Assembly: GCA_030770425.1 (NCBI GenBank)
Contig: JASJFT010000088.1
Location: forward strand, 116,598-180,597
DNA from: Darksidea phi
Taxonomy: Eukaryota > Ascomycota > Dothideomycetes > Pleosporales > Lentitheciaceae
DNA length: 64,000 nucleotides
Direction of reading: 5' to 3'
Below the pieces are notes generated by a model. That model did no database searches, was not told the DNA's origin, and was given only the letters and a program-made list of their open reading frames with translations. Below, piece by piece: positions 1 to 11,880 of this stretch (positions within the stretch are counted from its first letter, which is position 1; each line of letters starts with the position of its first letter). Both the position numbers and the translations under genes were made by a program.

Positions 1-394
1 CACCTTGTCCCCGGCGAGTCCGACAAGCAGGCGCCCTTCCTCGGTACGCAAGTTCCTAGGCTTCCGCCCCCAGTCATCGCACGATAGCCTCAAGTCGGAA
101 AAAGTGCGTCCGGGTTCACCGGCAACCTTGAGTAGTCAACCCAGTCTGAGCAGGAAGAAGAGCGGCAGTTGGTTCGCTAAGAGGAAGAGCACATTCGTCA
201 TTGGATCGGTACCTGAAGGAAAAGAGAACGCCGGGCCTCAATCGAATGGCACCGGTGCGAAACCCGTCCAACTGTCGACACCGCCGAAGAAGAAGGGCCC
301 ACCTCCACCAGCACTCCCCGACCTCAAGACGTTTGGGGTCAGCGAGGACGCACTCAGCCTGGGCGCAGACGACTTGTTCAAGAACATAAAGTAG
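1..394 (+). CDS. 3' end of an unidentified Ser/Pro/Lys-rich protein (5' end outside the window)
   Basis: The frame is open from the left edge of the window to a TAG at 392-394, giving about 130 C-terminal residues. The sequence is low complexity: Ser/Arg/Lys-rich, then a Pro run (KKKGPPPPALPDL) and a C-terminus ending in LGADDLFKNIK. There is no convincing initiator, because the first M-like codon is a TTG at base 5, so this is read as the last exon of a gene that begins upstream. No domain was recognised. It could be a cytoskeletal or signalling adaptor tail, but that is a guess from composition only. It lies about 650 bp upstream of NDC80 on the same strand. Confidence 0.55.
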   Translation, partial: TLSPASPTSRRPSSVRKFLGFRPQSSHDSLKSEKVRPGSPATLSSQPSLSRKKSGSWFAKRKSTFVIGSVPEGKENAGPQSNGTGAKPVQLSTPPKKKGPPPPALPDLKTFGVSEDALSLGADDLFKNIK

Positions 395-1043
395 GGTGCC
401 CAAAAATGGGAAGATGCAGGGACGTTTACGATTGATTCTGACGGACTAAGTTTAATGACACTTGTCGATTCTGTTTTGGTGCATACGCTTGACACGGTTG
501 GGAGTTTGGCAGATTGTGGATACTTCATTTTGCTTGCATATGCACACGATACCCCAGTCGGAGAAAGCAGGATAGCGGTGGATGAGATTTGGTGTGGCAC
601 CAGTGTATATATCCCTGGACAAGATATGGGTGCTATGGGAAGAAATTGGCGGGAGAGAATACTTCTTGAGGCACATTTCCCACACGTTGGCTATCATTCC
701 GTTCCTGCTTCGATGTATATATTCTAGGTAGCTCTGTCGCGACAGTACAGACAGCTCCGTCTCTTTTGTCAAGTATCCTTTACTTTAGGTTTTGTGCGCG
801 CGCAACCTCCTGTGACAAGCAAAACAACAAAGGTGGAGGGTAAACGTGGCTAGCCAATTAGAATGGGTGGGGCGTTGCTACGGTGCTAGGGCGAATCGGT
901 CGACAACAACAAACACGCCCCCCGGCGCAGAGCATCCTCAGCACCACCGGCTACGCGAAACAGCGCAGACACCTGTTGCTCGACTACCTCATTTCAGCGT
1001 AGAACCTCAAACTGCGATACTCTCGCAACAAACACTGTCCACC
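395..1043. other. Intergenic: 3' flank of the first gene and NDC80 promoter
   Basis: The ORFs in this 650-bp stretch are short, overlap on both strands and lack coding character. The last 50 bp before the NDC80 ATG are CA/CT-rich, as in fungal leaders. I see no RNA gene or repeat. Confidence 0.5.
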
Positions 1044-3435
1044 ATGGCCCAGGAACCAGGCCTCTTCTCGGTCCGCCGCCAGGTGAGTTGCTGTCGCGCG
1101 CTCCTTCCCATCGCAAACTACATGGGCGCTCCCGCTAACAGTGCGCGCAGACACTGGCACCGGTGAACAACAACGTCTCCGCGATCCCCATGCCTTCGTC
1201 CGCCATGAAGCGCTCGAGCTCCATTTCGAACATGCAACAGCCGGCAGGGCAGTTCGCCTCCCACCATGCGCGCTCGCAGTCCGGCTCGAGAATGTCGCTC
1301 GCGCCGGGTCGCCCGAGCCAGCCCATCTTCCAACGCTCTTCGTCGGGCGCGAACCTCGCCGAGCAGGGTTTTCAGACTGTTCACCGCCACTCCACGAGTA
1401 ACATGTTCGGCGCAAGCAGCGCAGGCGGTGGGAGGAAGAGCTTCGCGCCTGGCGCTTCCATATTTCAGACTCCGGCTCCTGCGCCCACGTTTGAACAGAG
1501 CACACAGCGGCGGAGCAGCGTCTTCAAGGGACGAACATCTCATGGATCCGGTCAGACAGGCATCAAGCAATCTTTCTTCCAGACTGCACCGCTTCCCGCC
1601 GGCGTCCCAACCGATCCGCGAAGACTCAGAGACCCGAGCACACGGTCCCATATGGGCCAAGAACTACTCGAGTATTTGACGCAAAACAACTTTGAGATGG
1701 AGTCCAAGCATGTGCTGTCCAACAAGAGCGTGACCTCGCCAACACAAAAGGACTTTGTCTTCATGTTCCAGTGGCTGTACCATCGAATAGACCCTTCGTA
1801 CCGCTTCCAGAAGGCGATGGACCAGGAAATTCCAATGCTTTTAAAGCAAATGCGCTACCCTTTTGAGAAATCCATCACGAAGTCTATGATCACGGCTGTT
1901 GGTGGTAACAATTGGTCGACTTTCCTGGGATTGCTCCACTGGATGATGCAGCTCGCCAAGATGGTTGGGGCGTACGAGCACGGAAGCTACGACGATGCAT
2001 GCTTTGAGGCAGGACATGATGTATCCGGCGACCGCATCATCTTCGATTTCTTGTCTAGCGCGTACAGCACATGGCTGTCCGCAGAAGACGAGGATGAGGA
2101 ACAAGACGAAGCGGCCATGGAGCAGGCGCAGGCGCGACTCATGCAACCACACATCGAGCAAATGGCCAGGCGTTTTGACGAATCCAACGCGCAGCACTAC
2201 GAGCAGGTCCAGTTGCTAGAAGCAGAGTACAAAGCGCTGCAGGATCAGATTGAGGAACTCTCCAAGTCGGCGCCACGCATTCAGAAGCTCGAGGAGCAGA
2301 TCCGGATCCTTGAAGAGGATCGCATCAAGTTCGAAACATACAATAACTCGATGGATGCCAAAGTGAAAAAATACACCGACCGCTGCAGTTTCTTGGAAGA
2401 ATCGATCGAGAAGACCGACGCTGAGCTTGAGGCGTCTGACAAAGAGCGACACGAATTACAAGCCATCATTGACGGACGGGGCATGACCATCGCCGACATC
2501 GACCGTATGGCCACGGAAAAGGAGCGCCTCGATATCGCACTCCAAGCCACTTCCACACGCGCCGAAGAGTCTAAGAAGCGTGTCGCAGAGAAAGAACTTG
2601 CCGCATCGCGAAAATTAGATGAGCTGGAGCAGACCATCGAGCGTTACAACAACCTGGGCTACCAAATTGGCGTCATTCCTACCACGGCAGTCAACGCAAA
2701 GGGCCAGGAGTATGAGCTCGTGCTCACCATCAACGACGGACCAAACTTTTCAGGCTCACAGATGGGCAGCTCGACACAAGAAGCTTCGGACCGATTGCTC
2801 GCAGACTCTGGGACAGGATACTCACCACATCATCTCGTCAACCTCGATCTCCGCGGGTCCGTCAAATCCAACATTCTCGCTTTGAGAAAGGAGATTGCGG
2901 AGCGTCGCAACTCAGCACTAGAAGCGGACATGAACAATCACGACCTGCTCGACAAGATCAAAGAGGCGATGGACGACAAGCAGTCTGAAGTTGAAGCTTT
3001 AGGTCATCGTGTCGCGCAAGCAGAAGAAGAGCTTGAGAAGTTGCGCGAAATAACAAGTACGCAAAAGACTGCGTCCGATGCGCAGATCGAGAAGATGGAG
3101 AAGGAGCTCGGTCGTATGCGGAGTAACCTCGGCGAATCGGTGCAGTTGATGGTACAGCGTGAGATGGCTGTGAACATTGAGTATGTCCTGTCGGCTGCTG
3201 TGCGTGGAGAACATGCTAACATGGCTGTAGGTATGAACAACTCCAGCTCCGCGCCAACACCCTTCGGGAGGAACTGCACACAGAGATTGAGCGCATGCTC
3301 GACGACATCGTGCGCTTTAAGCTACACATCCAGAAGAGTCTGGAGGAGTACGAGCAGTTCATCGCCGATGAGGTTGAGCGTAGTTGCCAGGAGGAAGACC
3401 AACTTGGTGACGTTGACGATGAGGCCGAGCCATAA
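1044..3435 (+). CDS. NDC80: Kinetochore protein NDC80 (HEC1)
   Basis: This is a subunit of the NDC80 complex (NDC80, NUF2, SPC24, SPC25), which attaches kinetochores to spindle microtubules. Exons are 1044-1082, 1151-3180 and 3231-3435, giving 757 aa. The first intron follows [13 protein letters not shown]. The last one (50 bp, branch GCTAAC) is needed to restore the C-terminal frame, which then reads [16 protein letters not shown] and ends in DDEAEP. Residues 1-170 form a basic, Ser-rich tail of the type phosphorylated by Aurora B. Residues about 170-300 match the calponin-homology domain ([49 protein letters not shown]). From about 340 on it is a long coiled coil with an interruption near residues 560-600. 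The length is typical of filamentous ascomycetes. I am confident of the identity and the splicing. Confidence 0.95.
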
Positions 3436-4348
3436 GCCTACGTGCCGAAGGTTGGAACGATATAAGAAGACGGGTGTTAATGTTGGATAACGAGTTTCAT
3501 GACTGGCGTTCCGGAGGACGTAGGTTAAGCAGCGTCGACACTGTTGATGAAGGGTGGGTGGAGTTTGAGCGGCTTTTGAATGATACCTCTTGCGCCTTCT
3601 CGGTCTACATGGCGAATCTTGTTACATGTTCAGCGGTGGTACACAGACCGAGTCCTGTCGTATCCCGTCAAAGGCTCGTGATAGGTGCGCAGCGTGACTG
3701 CTTCTGTCTGGTCAGGCACTGCTACCATCGGTGATGTCCGTCGGCGTGGCGTGAGAAAGCATTGTCGTGCACATATGTTGCCCCAAGCTCCGCGACGAGG
3801 GAATAAAGCCGGTGCTGGAACGTGGGGTCGCGGCCACTTGGATTGGCATCGTCGGCGGCCGCGTCAGGGCGCAGCCGAAAAGGAATTTCAGTTCGGGTCA
3901 GACGGCAGCGCCATCTAGAAAACTGTTTGGAGCATGCGGTGCGAGTAAAAAAACGCGGATGATCAACGCGTGGTATGATGCTCGCCCCACCCCGCTCGCA
4001 GGGGAGCTCTTCGCTTTCTTTTTCCAGCGACCCCACGTCATTGCACCTGGCCACTGTCAACAAACCTCGCACACCTTATCTACGAGCGCCTATATACGAG
4101 GGGAGCTCTGGCATCGATTGTAGCCGTCTTCTCCCACCAATTGCCCTTCTATCCACCTCAAACAGGCCCAAGATACCAAGACCCAGCCTTACGACCCCAC
4201 TAGAGTCCAAACTTCCCAACAGCCAGTGAGCCGCTTCGCGAGGCCACATCCCACCTCTACTTAGACGCGCCTACGCTCTTATCTATCCTCCTCGATTCGA
4301 TTACCCACCTCGCTTTCCACATACTACACTTGCTATCCCCGTCCGAGC
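3436..4348. other. Intergenic: NDC80 3' flank and pfkA promoter/leader
   Basis: This stretch has no supportable gene. The last 250 bp before pfkA are strongly pyrimidine-rich with CA/CT tracts, typical of promoters of highly expressed fungal glycolytic genes. A TATA-like TATATA lies near 4090. ORFs here are short and contradict each other. Confidence 0.5.
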
Positions 4349-6888
4349 ATGGCGCCGACGGACGTGCCCCCGCCTCTCGAGGGCAGGAAGCGCAGAATTG
4401 GAGTCATGACGTCCGGAGGCGACGCGCCCGGCATGAACGGAGCCGTACGAGCTGTTGTCCGCATGGCTATCCACAACAACTGCGAAGCCTTCGCCATCTT
4501 CGAGGGCTACGATGGCCTTGTCAAGGGCGGAGACATGATCAAAGAGATGAAATGGCTGGATGTCCGCGGTTTTCTCCAAGAAGGCGGCACATTGATTGGC
4601 ACTGCACGCTGCAAGGAGTTCATGCAGCGAGACGGCCGGAGAACAGCGGCCAAGAACATGATACTGAAGGGCATTGATGCTCTGGTGATATGCGGCGGTG
4701 ATGGCAGTTTGACGGGCGCAGACAAGTTCCGAGCAGAGTGGCCAAGCCTGCTGGAAGAGCTCGTGGCGAGCAAGGAGCTCACCGCCGAGCAGGTGAAGCC
4801 GTTCAAGCACTTGAACATCGTCGGACTCGTGGGCTCCATCGACAATGACCTCAGCATGACCGACGCCACTATAGGGTGCTACAGCTCCCTTTCCCGCATT
4901 TGCGAAGCCATCGACTCTGTTGACACGACTGCTACGAGCCACCAGCGGGCTTTCGTAGTGGAGACTATGGGAAGGCACTGCGGGTGGCTTACGCTCATGG
5001 CTGGCGTGGCTACCGGAAGTGACTTCATTTTCATTCCGGAGAAACCGGCCGAAGAGGGCTGGCAGGAGAACATGTTGTCTGTCATCAGGAAGCATCGCGC
5101 ATTAGGCAAGCGGAAAACCATCGTCATCGTCGCTGAAGGCGCCATCGACGCCAACCTCAAAAAGATCACCCCACAGGAGATCAAAGATATCCTCTCCAAA
5201 GCAGGCTTGGATACGAGGGTCACGACGCTTGGCCATGTGCAACGAGGAGGGCAACCTGCGGCGTATGACAGGATGCTGTCAACCCTTCAGGGTGTCGAGG
5301 CAGTCAAGGCGGTTCTGGAGGCAACTCCCGAGACGCCATCGCCCGTCATATGCGTAGTCCAGAACAAGATCGTGCGCCGCCCGTTGCTTGAAGCAGTCGC
5401 GCAAACACAAGAGGTTGCAAAGGCAATCGAGAGGAAGGATTTTGACACGGCGATGCACCTGCGAGACGCAGAGTTCGCAGAGTATTACAAGTCGTATGAA
5501 ATCACCACAACAGCAGATCAGCCGGAGCTCAAGCTACCTGAGGAGAAGCAGTTGCGTGTCGGTATCATTCACGTTGGAGCTCCAGCAGGCGGTATGAACG
5601 CTGCTACTCGTGCCGTCGTCGCGTACTGTTTAGCGAGAGGACATACACCTGTTGCATTGCACAACGGTTTCCCAGGTCTCATTCGACATCACTCTGATGA
5701 GCCTATTGGCGCAGTACGAGAGATCAAGTGGCTCGATGCTGAGAGCTGGGCAAACAAGGGAGGATCGGAAATCGGCACCAATCGTGGGCTTCCAAGCGAG
5801 GACCTTGAGACTGTGGCATTTGTGTTCAAGAAGTACAATATCCAGGCTCTGTTCGTGGTAGGAGGATTCGAGGCCTTTACCGCCGTCAGTGAGTTGCGCA
5901 AAGGCAGGGAGCACTACAGGGCCTTCAAGATTCCAATGGTAAGCAACTACTACGTTATCAAAAGCTTTTCGACCTCTCATGGTTTTTAGGTCATCCTCCC
6001 AGCAACTATCTCAAACAATGTACCCGGAACCGAGTACTCGATCGGCTCCGATACGTGCTTGAACGCTCTTATCGAGTACTGCGACGCTTGCCGACAATCT
6101 GCATCTGCTTCGAGAAGAAGAGTCTTTGTTATCGAGACTCAAGGTGGGGAGTCAGGCTACATCGCAACGGTCGCTGGTCTTTCCATCGGCGCTCTAGCCG
6201 TGTACACACCCGAAGATGGGATCGATCTGAAGATGCTCGATCACGACATTGACTATCTCCGCGACATCTTCCTCCAAGACAAGGGGCAGAACCGCGCAGG
6301 CAAGATAATCCTTGTCAACGAAAAAGCATCCAAGACATACTCTGTGCAGATCATCGCAGATATGATAGCTGAGGCGGGTAAGGGCAAGTTTGAGTCGCGG
6401 CATGGTGTTCCTGGTCATTTTCAGCAGGGTACAACAGTAAGTGGCTCTGTTCTACTCCTTTGAATCGCACGCTGATTTCGTGTAGCCTTCCCCAATGGAC
6501 CGCGTTCGAGCCGTACGATTTGCTTTCCGCTCCCTAGAACACCTCGAGGCCTACGCCGGTATGGATCCCGACGAAATGGATGACGATCCCATGAGCACCG
6601 CCGTGATTGGTATCAAGGGCGCTAAAGTGCTCTTCTCACCGATGGAGGTCATTGAGAAAAAGGTATGCTTCCTTTCACTGCGCGCTTCTGATGAGTCGTG
6701 AGGCATCTACGTAATCAAAGGGTAGAGCTGACAAGGAATAACAGGAGACCGATTGGCATCGACGTCGCCCCAAGAACGAGTTCTGGATGAACCTCAAACA
6801 AATTGTCAACATCCTTAGTGGACGTCCGCAACAAGTGCCTTACGCAAAGCCGGACGTGCAGAGCTTGGGCGGGAAGCCGAAACAGTGA
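4349..6888 (+). CDS. pfkA: ATP-dependent 6-phosphofructokinase
   Basis: This enzyme phosphorylates fructose 6-phosphate to fructose 1,6-bisphosphate with ATP, the committed step of glycolysis, in the cytosol. Exons are 4349-5938, 5990-6436, 6486-6662 and 6745-6888, all joined in phase 0, giving 785 aa, the usual size for a fungal PFK. It is the duplicated eukaryotic form. The N-terminal half carries the active site: [16 protein letters not shown] near residue 16, [13 protein letters not shown] near 113, [11 protein letters not shown] near 171 and [10 protein letters not shown]. The C-terminal half ([35 protein letters not shown]) is the degenerate half that in this family serves as the allosteric fructose-2,6-bisphosphate site. 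The start is the first ATG after a pyrimidine-rich leader. Without splicing the frame stops at 5989, so the introns are well supported. Confidence 0.97.
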
Positions 6889-7685
6889 AGACATGTTCAC
6901 TTCCATACCTTAGGAAGGAAAAGAGGTTTGACCCAATCACGGCATGGTTGCCTCGTGTAAATATGCCCACTTTAGCGATTCGTGAAGGATGAGGGATGCG
7001 CAATACAGACATTGATAGCATAAAACAATGAGAAATCCTACCGGTGCATGACTTGACTATATGATTCAATCCAAGATACTGGCTTATAGTCTTTTCCCGC
7101 GTTGACATAAAATAAGATCGACGATGGTCGATTCTAGATCTACCCAAATTCTTGCAAGTGCGCTGCTTAGTAGCGCTACATACTGACCATGCCAATATGT
7201 CTCGCATCAAGCATGCGCATGCGCATGGGCAAGGGAAGTGGACATAGACATGGGGGTCTAGCTGGGGAGTTCGAAATGGACGCCTTATATGAATGCGTTA
7301 ATGAAATGCTAACCTCCCGTACGTATAGTGAGGTTGTGCATGATGACGACGTTCACGATTTGTGCAGGGAGATGGAGATGGGAGGATATGTGTGGATGTA
7401 TGGAATCCTGTAGACGTGGTGAAGGATCTTTTATCGATGTAGGCGCGGATGGTGAGGGGTGGCTGTTGAAAAGTGGATGTGTGGAAGAGGTGGTGAGGAT
7501 ATGGCTGTAACGACTGCGGTACATGTTGGCGTAGAGTATAGTATAGATTTGGAGCGTGATAGGACTGTAAGGGTATCTCGCGAAACCAAAGGATGAAGGG
7601 GATTATTAAAGAGGCGAGAGGGTTACGAAGCTTCAACTGGGGTGAAGTGGGGTGATTCGGCAGGTAAGAAAACAAACGATGTGTC
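6889..7685. other. Intergenic between convergent pfkA and the F-box gene
   Basis: This is shared 3' flank of two convergent genes. The only feature I see is a short alternating purine-pyrimidine palindrome at 7212-7228 (see findings). The short ORFs on both strands show no domain. Confidence 0.5.
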
Positions 7686-10242
7686 TCAGAAAAGGGTTTC
7701 CACCTCCACGGCCCTCCGTGCCGAAGCGCCACCAACTGAATGCCGACAGCCGCCATAGCCCCCCCCTCTGCCGCCATCAACACCCCATACCCCTATAATG
7801 TCTCCCACTCCAGTGATCCACTTATTTACTGTCTCGTCGTCGTCGTCGTCTTCTCCGTCCCAATAACCACCAGTTACTGATGTCCTATGCTGATCCGGCT
7901 GCAAGACGTACGTAATACGACTTTGCAAATCCCCAAGGTATCCATGAATAGCCTTTTCGACTCGTAGATTGCCCATTGGATCCGTGACTTTGAACTCCAT
8001 TTGAGGTAGCTTGCGTGCAGCCAGGATGCGCGACTGGGCAGCGAGGCGAGATCGCGCGGGCGTCAATGTCGTGATTAATGGTGTCTGGAGAGGACGTTTG
8101 TACAAATCATCTTCGTGGAAGGATAAGGAGCTTATTACGGAATCGGTACGTGTGTTGGGAGCAGTAGTGTTCAGAAACTCCTTAAGCGAGACTATGGATG
8201 CGTGATCAGACTGGCTGTAGAGTGATGTGCGGACCGATGGTGGAGGACCTCTCGCGGATCGAGGTAGCGCCGTGAAGATCGAGGCGTCTGCAGGAAGAAG
8301 TCCGGCCGCGAGCGGTTTGCAGAGCCCTTGGAGAATGCCTTGCGGGTCATGTGGTGCCCGTATTGTACGAAGGGATGGAAAGTAGCCTTCGATGATACCG
8401 CGGGCTAGTATCGAAGTTGCCAGACACGATATCGGCTCGTCGTTAACAAAGGGAAAGGATGTTTGCGTTGCTGTAGAGAAGGGAGAAAAAAGCGTTGGTG
8501 GCGGACCAGCTTGAGATTGGAGTTCCCAATGGATGTGGGTAAGTGCAGGGCTTTCAAAGACCGGCACATCGACGCCAGGCGGGAGAATAGGAGCTCTGTA
8601 TTGAGCAAGAGCGAAGCGTTTGAGAAGGACTAAGCGTGAACTTATGAACCTCGATATCGTTACTATTTGGTTTATCTCGAGGTTAATGAGTGTGACACTT
8701 TCCAATGAGGATGCTGCACGAGAAGAAGCGAATCGCTGTAATCCTTTGTCATTGATTCCGGGAAGATTTTCCAAACGAAGAGACTGTAGATATGGTGGAA
8801 GTGCATTCAAAGTGATATTCGAGAATGACGTGCTCGAGAGGCCCGATAAAGAAAGGTGACGAAGCACCGCAAACTGCCGTAGGGTGCCAATAATTGCGCG
8901 AAACGTTAGTTTGTCGGCAGTTTGAGCTGCTTCTTGGTGGAAAGCGAGGGTCGTCAAGCGGGTGTGGTTGGAGTTCAACTGGAGAAAGCGTTCTGTTGGA
9001 TCACAGGCTGCGTGGTAGTATCCTTGGGTAGGATCATCTTCCTCGTCTCCATCAACCTCAATATCGCTGTCGGCGAGGTACCATAGCCTCTCTTTCAGTT
9101 CCGTCCTGGTAGATAAAGCATGTGATAATCGGTCGAACGAGTGCGTGTACGGGATGTGGAAGCCGACCAGCCGCTCAAGATTCGGGCATGCCATGACCAA
9201 TGAAGCAACCAGGTTCACTATCTCTTCTCGTTCGATAGTCGCATTTTGGTAGAGCGTCTGGAAGTCGGGCATATGCAGTTCCCGCACCATGCGTGCGAGT
9301 ATCTTGCGCTCGCGGAGCGTTCTTCGTAACAGCGTTAGCCGACCGGCACCCGTGATCTTAAGCTTTGACGTTTTTGAATGGTCGTCATTCGCAACGAAGA
9401 CTTTCCGATACCTGTGGACCGCAGTTAGTCAATGCGAGACAGAAGAGCGAGTAAAATGAACAAAGCAATCCTGTTGTCCTAACCTGGAACGAGCCAATAT
9501 TTCTTGTATGGAGGAGTAACGCCCTGCTTCGTAGGTAGGTACCCACGAGTATAGCGAGAGAAAGAAACAAATGCGAATGCCAACGTACAATTGAAAAGTA
9601 GCTGCTCGATCCCATGCTCGACTGGTCAACGACAGATGGTAGAGGTCCCTCAAGTAACAAGATGCGCAGGACTGATCCTGTCCTAGGTGTAGTTGCTCCA
9701 GCTGCTCGACCACGCAATCGTACACCTCTCGGGGTAGTTTCTTGAAAGCATGTAACGAGAATACACACTGTGTAGTCGTGCGTTTCCAAACCGAATTTCT
9801 CTTGTGGCGCTCAAGTTCCCATGGAGTCCGCGTAAGTTGAGGTACTTCAAAGCCTTCGTACGCGGACTGAGTGTGTCTGCCCTTTGCGGATGAACTGCGG
9901 ATAGGTATGGATCGGCTGTTCCTAGAAACATCCTGGGATGAGTGACGTGTTGCACATGCGATGCGAAATTCAGACTGTCTTGCTTCATGTCTATAGGCAG
10001 TGTTAGTTCGGATGCAGTCTTGAATGTGTTTGGTCATTTGCGGCACCACATAATGAACTCGAGTGCGGCCATCAGTTTCTTCCAATGCGCGAGTAGCTGT
10101 GCTTTACTTCGCGAAGGAACAACAGACAATAGAAGAGACCACAGGTGACTTACATGCCAATGGCATCAACCGGAGATAAGAGAGGTCTAAGAGTAGAACT
10201 GACGTTAGGCATAGCCATCGAATCGCGACTGTCTGCCGCCAT
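7686..10242 (-). CDS. F-box / leucine-rich-repeat protein
   Basis: Likely a substrate adaptor of an SCF (Skp1-cullin-F-box) ubiquitin ligase. Proposed exons on the minus strand are 10242-10154, 9990-9589 and 9411-7686, giving 738 aa. The F-box-like stretch is in exon 2 (FKKLPREVYDCVVEQL ... YHLSLTSRAWDRAATFQLY). Removing the 177-bp intron at 9412-9588 joins LY to RKVFVANDD, the usual F-box ending. The body contains leucine-rich repeats (LRQFAVLRHLSLSGLSS, LPPYLQSLRLENLPGI). Near the C-terminus a GTC repeat encodes an acidic run (GEDDDDDET). The F-box/LRR frame is solid. The first exon is less sure: it rests on a GTAAGT donor, a CTAAC branch and a TATAG acceptor bounding a 163-bp intron, and begins MAADSRDSMAMPN. 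The true start could differ. Confidence 0.75.
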
Positions 10243-11880
10243 AACGGACACAGCAAGCTCTCGCAAGGAGACTAGAAGTGGTTCATGAAGCGAGCAAGAG
10301 ATGGTGGAAATAGGAGGAATGGTGCATGAATATGACAAGTCATTAAAGTGTCCCAGCGTCAAGCATGCTGCCCCGCACACGGCAGAATATACTGTATACC
10401 CTGTGGACTGTCTAGTATGGGCACCAGGATTAGCGAGTGGTATGCAAACGCACCCCAACAAGTCAAGATCGACAAGAATCAGCCACGAGCAATAATGGAC
10501 CGAATAGGACGCCTCTGAACGAATCACGGCAGACAATAGAGCAAGGTTAACGATGCCTTGTCTAGTCCCACGGAGATTTTAGTATTGTAACCGGTGGTAG
10601 CGAGAGGCGTTCGGCCAATACGCCACAGACATTGTTGTGCGGGACCTGGCGGGTAGCGGTAGAAGAGAAGAACAGCTGAAGACGGCCCCAGGCACAAGGC
10701 TGTAGTGTTCATCCTTGTGCATCCACACGGTACTCTGTCTGTTCAAGGTGTTACAGACGATGTGAGGGTTGCACAGGAGCGCGATTCGTGTGACGTGCAA
10801 TTCGCGACGTCAACGGCGTAGTAACTGAGCATCCAAAAGTGAGCCCGCATGGCTCTGGTCAGCGGAGATTGGCGAGGAAAAAGCGGCCGATGCCCAGCGG
10901 CTTGTAAAGGGTGATCTCTACAGGGAATGCAGCCAATCGTCTTCCCAGGCCGCCTAATGACAGATGACATCCGCTGTCTCTGCATGCTTCCGTCCGCTTG
11001 TGGATAGCTGAGCGCTTGCTGGCATCCCATCCCAGGCGGGATTATGCAAACACCGAAGTGGAAATCCTGTCCCATTCAAAATGTTGTAGCATTTCTTCTC
11101 CAACCTCATCTCAGCCCACAGACCAGGTTCCATCGTATCGCGAAACCATATCAATCCTTCAGCCTCCCGTGCCGCTCTCAAAGGGATGCCCTGCAAGCAG
11201 CGAGATGGTCGAGATACGCGGACAGGTGCGAGTCGCAGCACAGAGCTATCGTGTAATGATGAGTCGCCGACCTAGGAACTGGGCGGAAGTTGCAGTGGGT
11301 CCGAGACGCGTTTCCAAGAGCCGTTTGACCCCATGTTCTCACGACGGCTGCCTGACCCTAGCACCATCGTCGACAAGATTGGCAATGCGAGGATATGACG
11401 AAGCTATTTAGTTAACATGGTTGGAAGAGCTGGCTGACCGTGGCCGCGTATGCAAACGCCGAGCAGGACGAAATTCACTCACAGAGAGAAAACGGTTAGA
11501 GCTGGGGGGGGCACGGCTTCTGCGCTAAATGCTGTGAGGCTTTAGCGTCTCTAACCCGCCATCGCGATGGCTCATCTTCTCGCCCATATCTCCTTTCCTT
11601 AAGCCACCACGCAAGTCCAACTCTAAATCACACGGACACGCCAGAAATAACACCGAGGAGGACTTAACAGGCTTATTACATTATCTTCCATCGAACTTTA
11701 ATGCGTATCTTTTTTGGTATCACAAAGTATCATTTCCCCGGAACAACGCCGACTAGAACATGGGGGCTCTTATCCTAGCCTCCTATGACTCGGAAGAACG
11801 ATCGTTACCCCACAATGGTCTTCTGTTCGAGACTTTGGGCTCTTCATAGCCACGTCTTTGGGAGGCTAGACGAATTCACT
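10243..11880. other. Long gene-poor stretch upstream of the F-box gene
   Basis: About 1.6 kb with only short, conflicting ORFs on both strands. The open frame on the minus strand up to 10536 has non-protein-like composition upstream of 10242. A G run lies near 11505. I see no RNA gene, transposon remnant or repeat that I can support. Confidence 0.4.

Noticed and set aside
984..1660. Arg/Ser-rich minus-strand frames opposite the start of NDC80
   Set aside because: They overlap the confirmed NDC80 N-terminal exon and have only low-complexity content.
4301..5095. 264-codon minus-strand frame opposite pfkA
   Set aside because: It lies wholly within well-supported PFK coding sequence and its leader; a GC-rich codon shadow.
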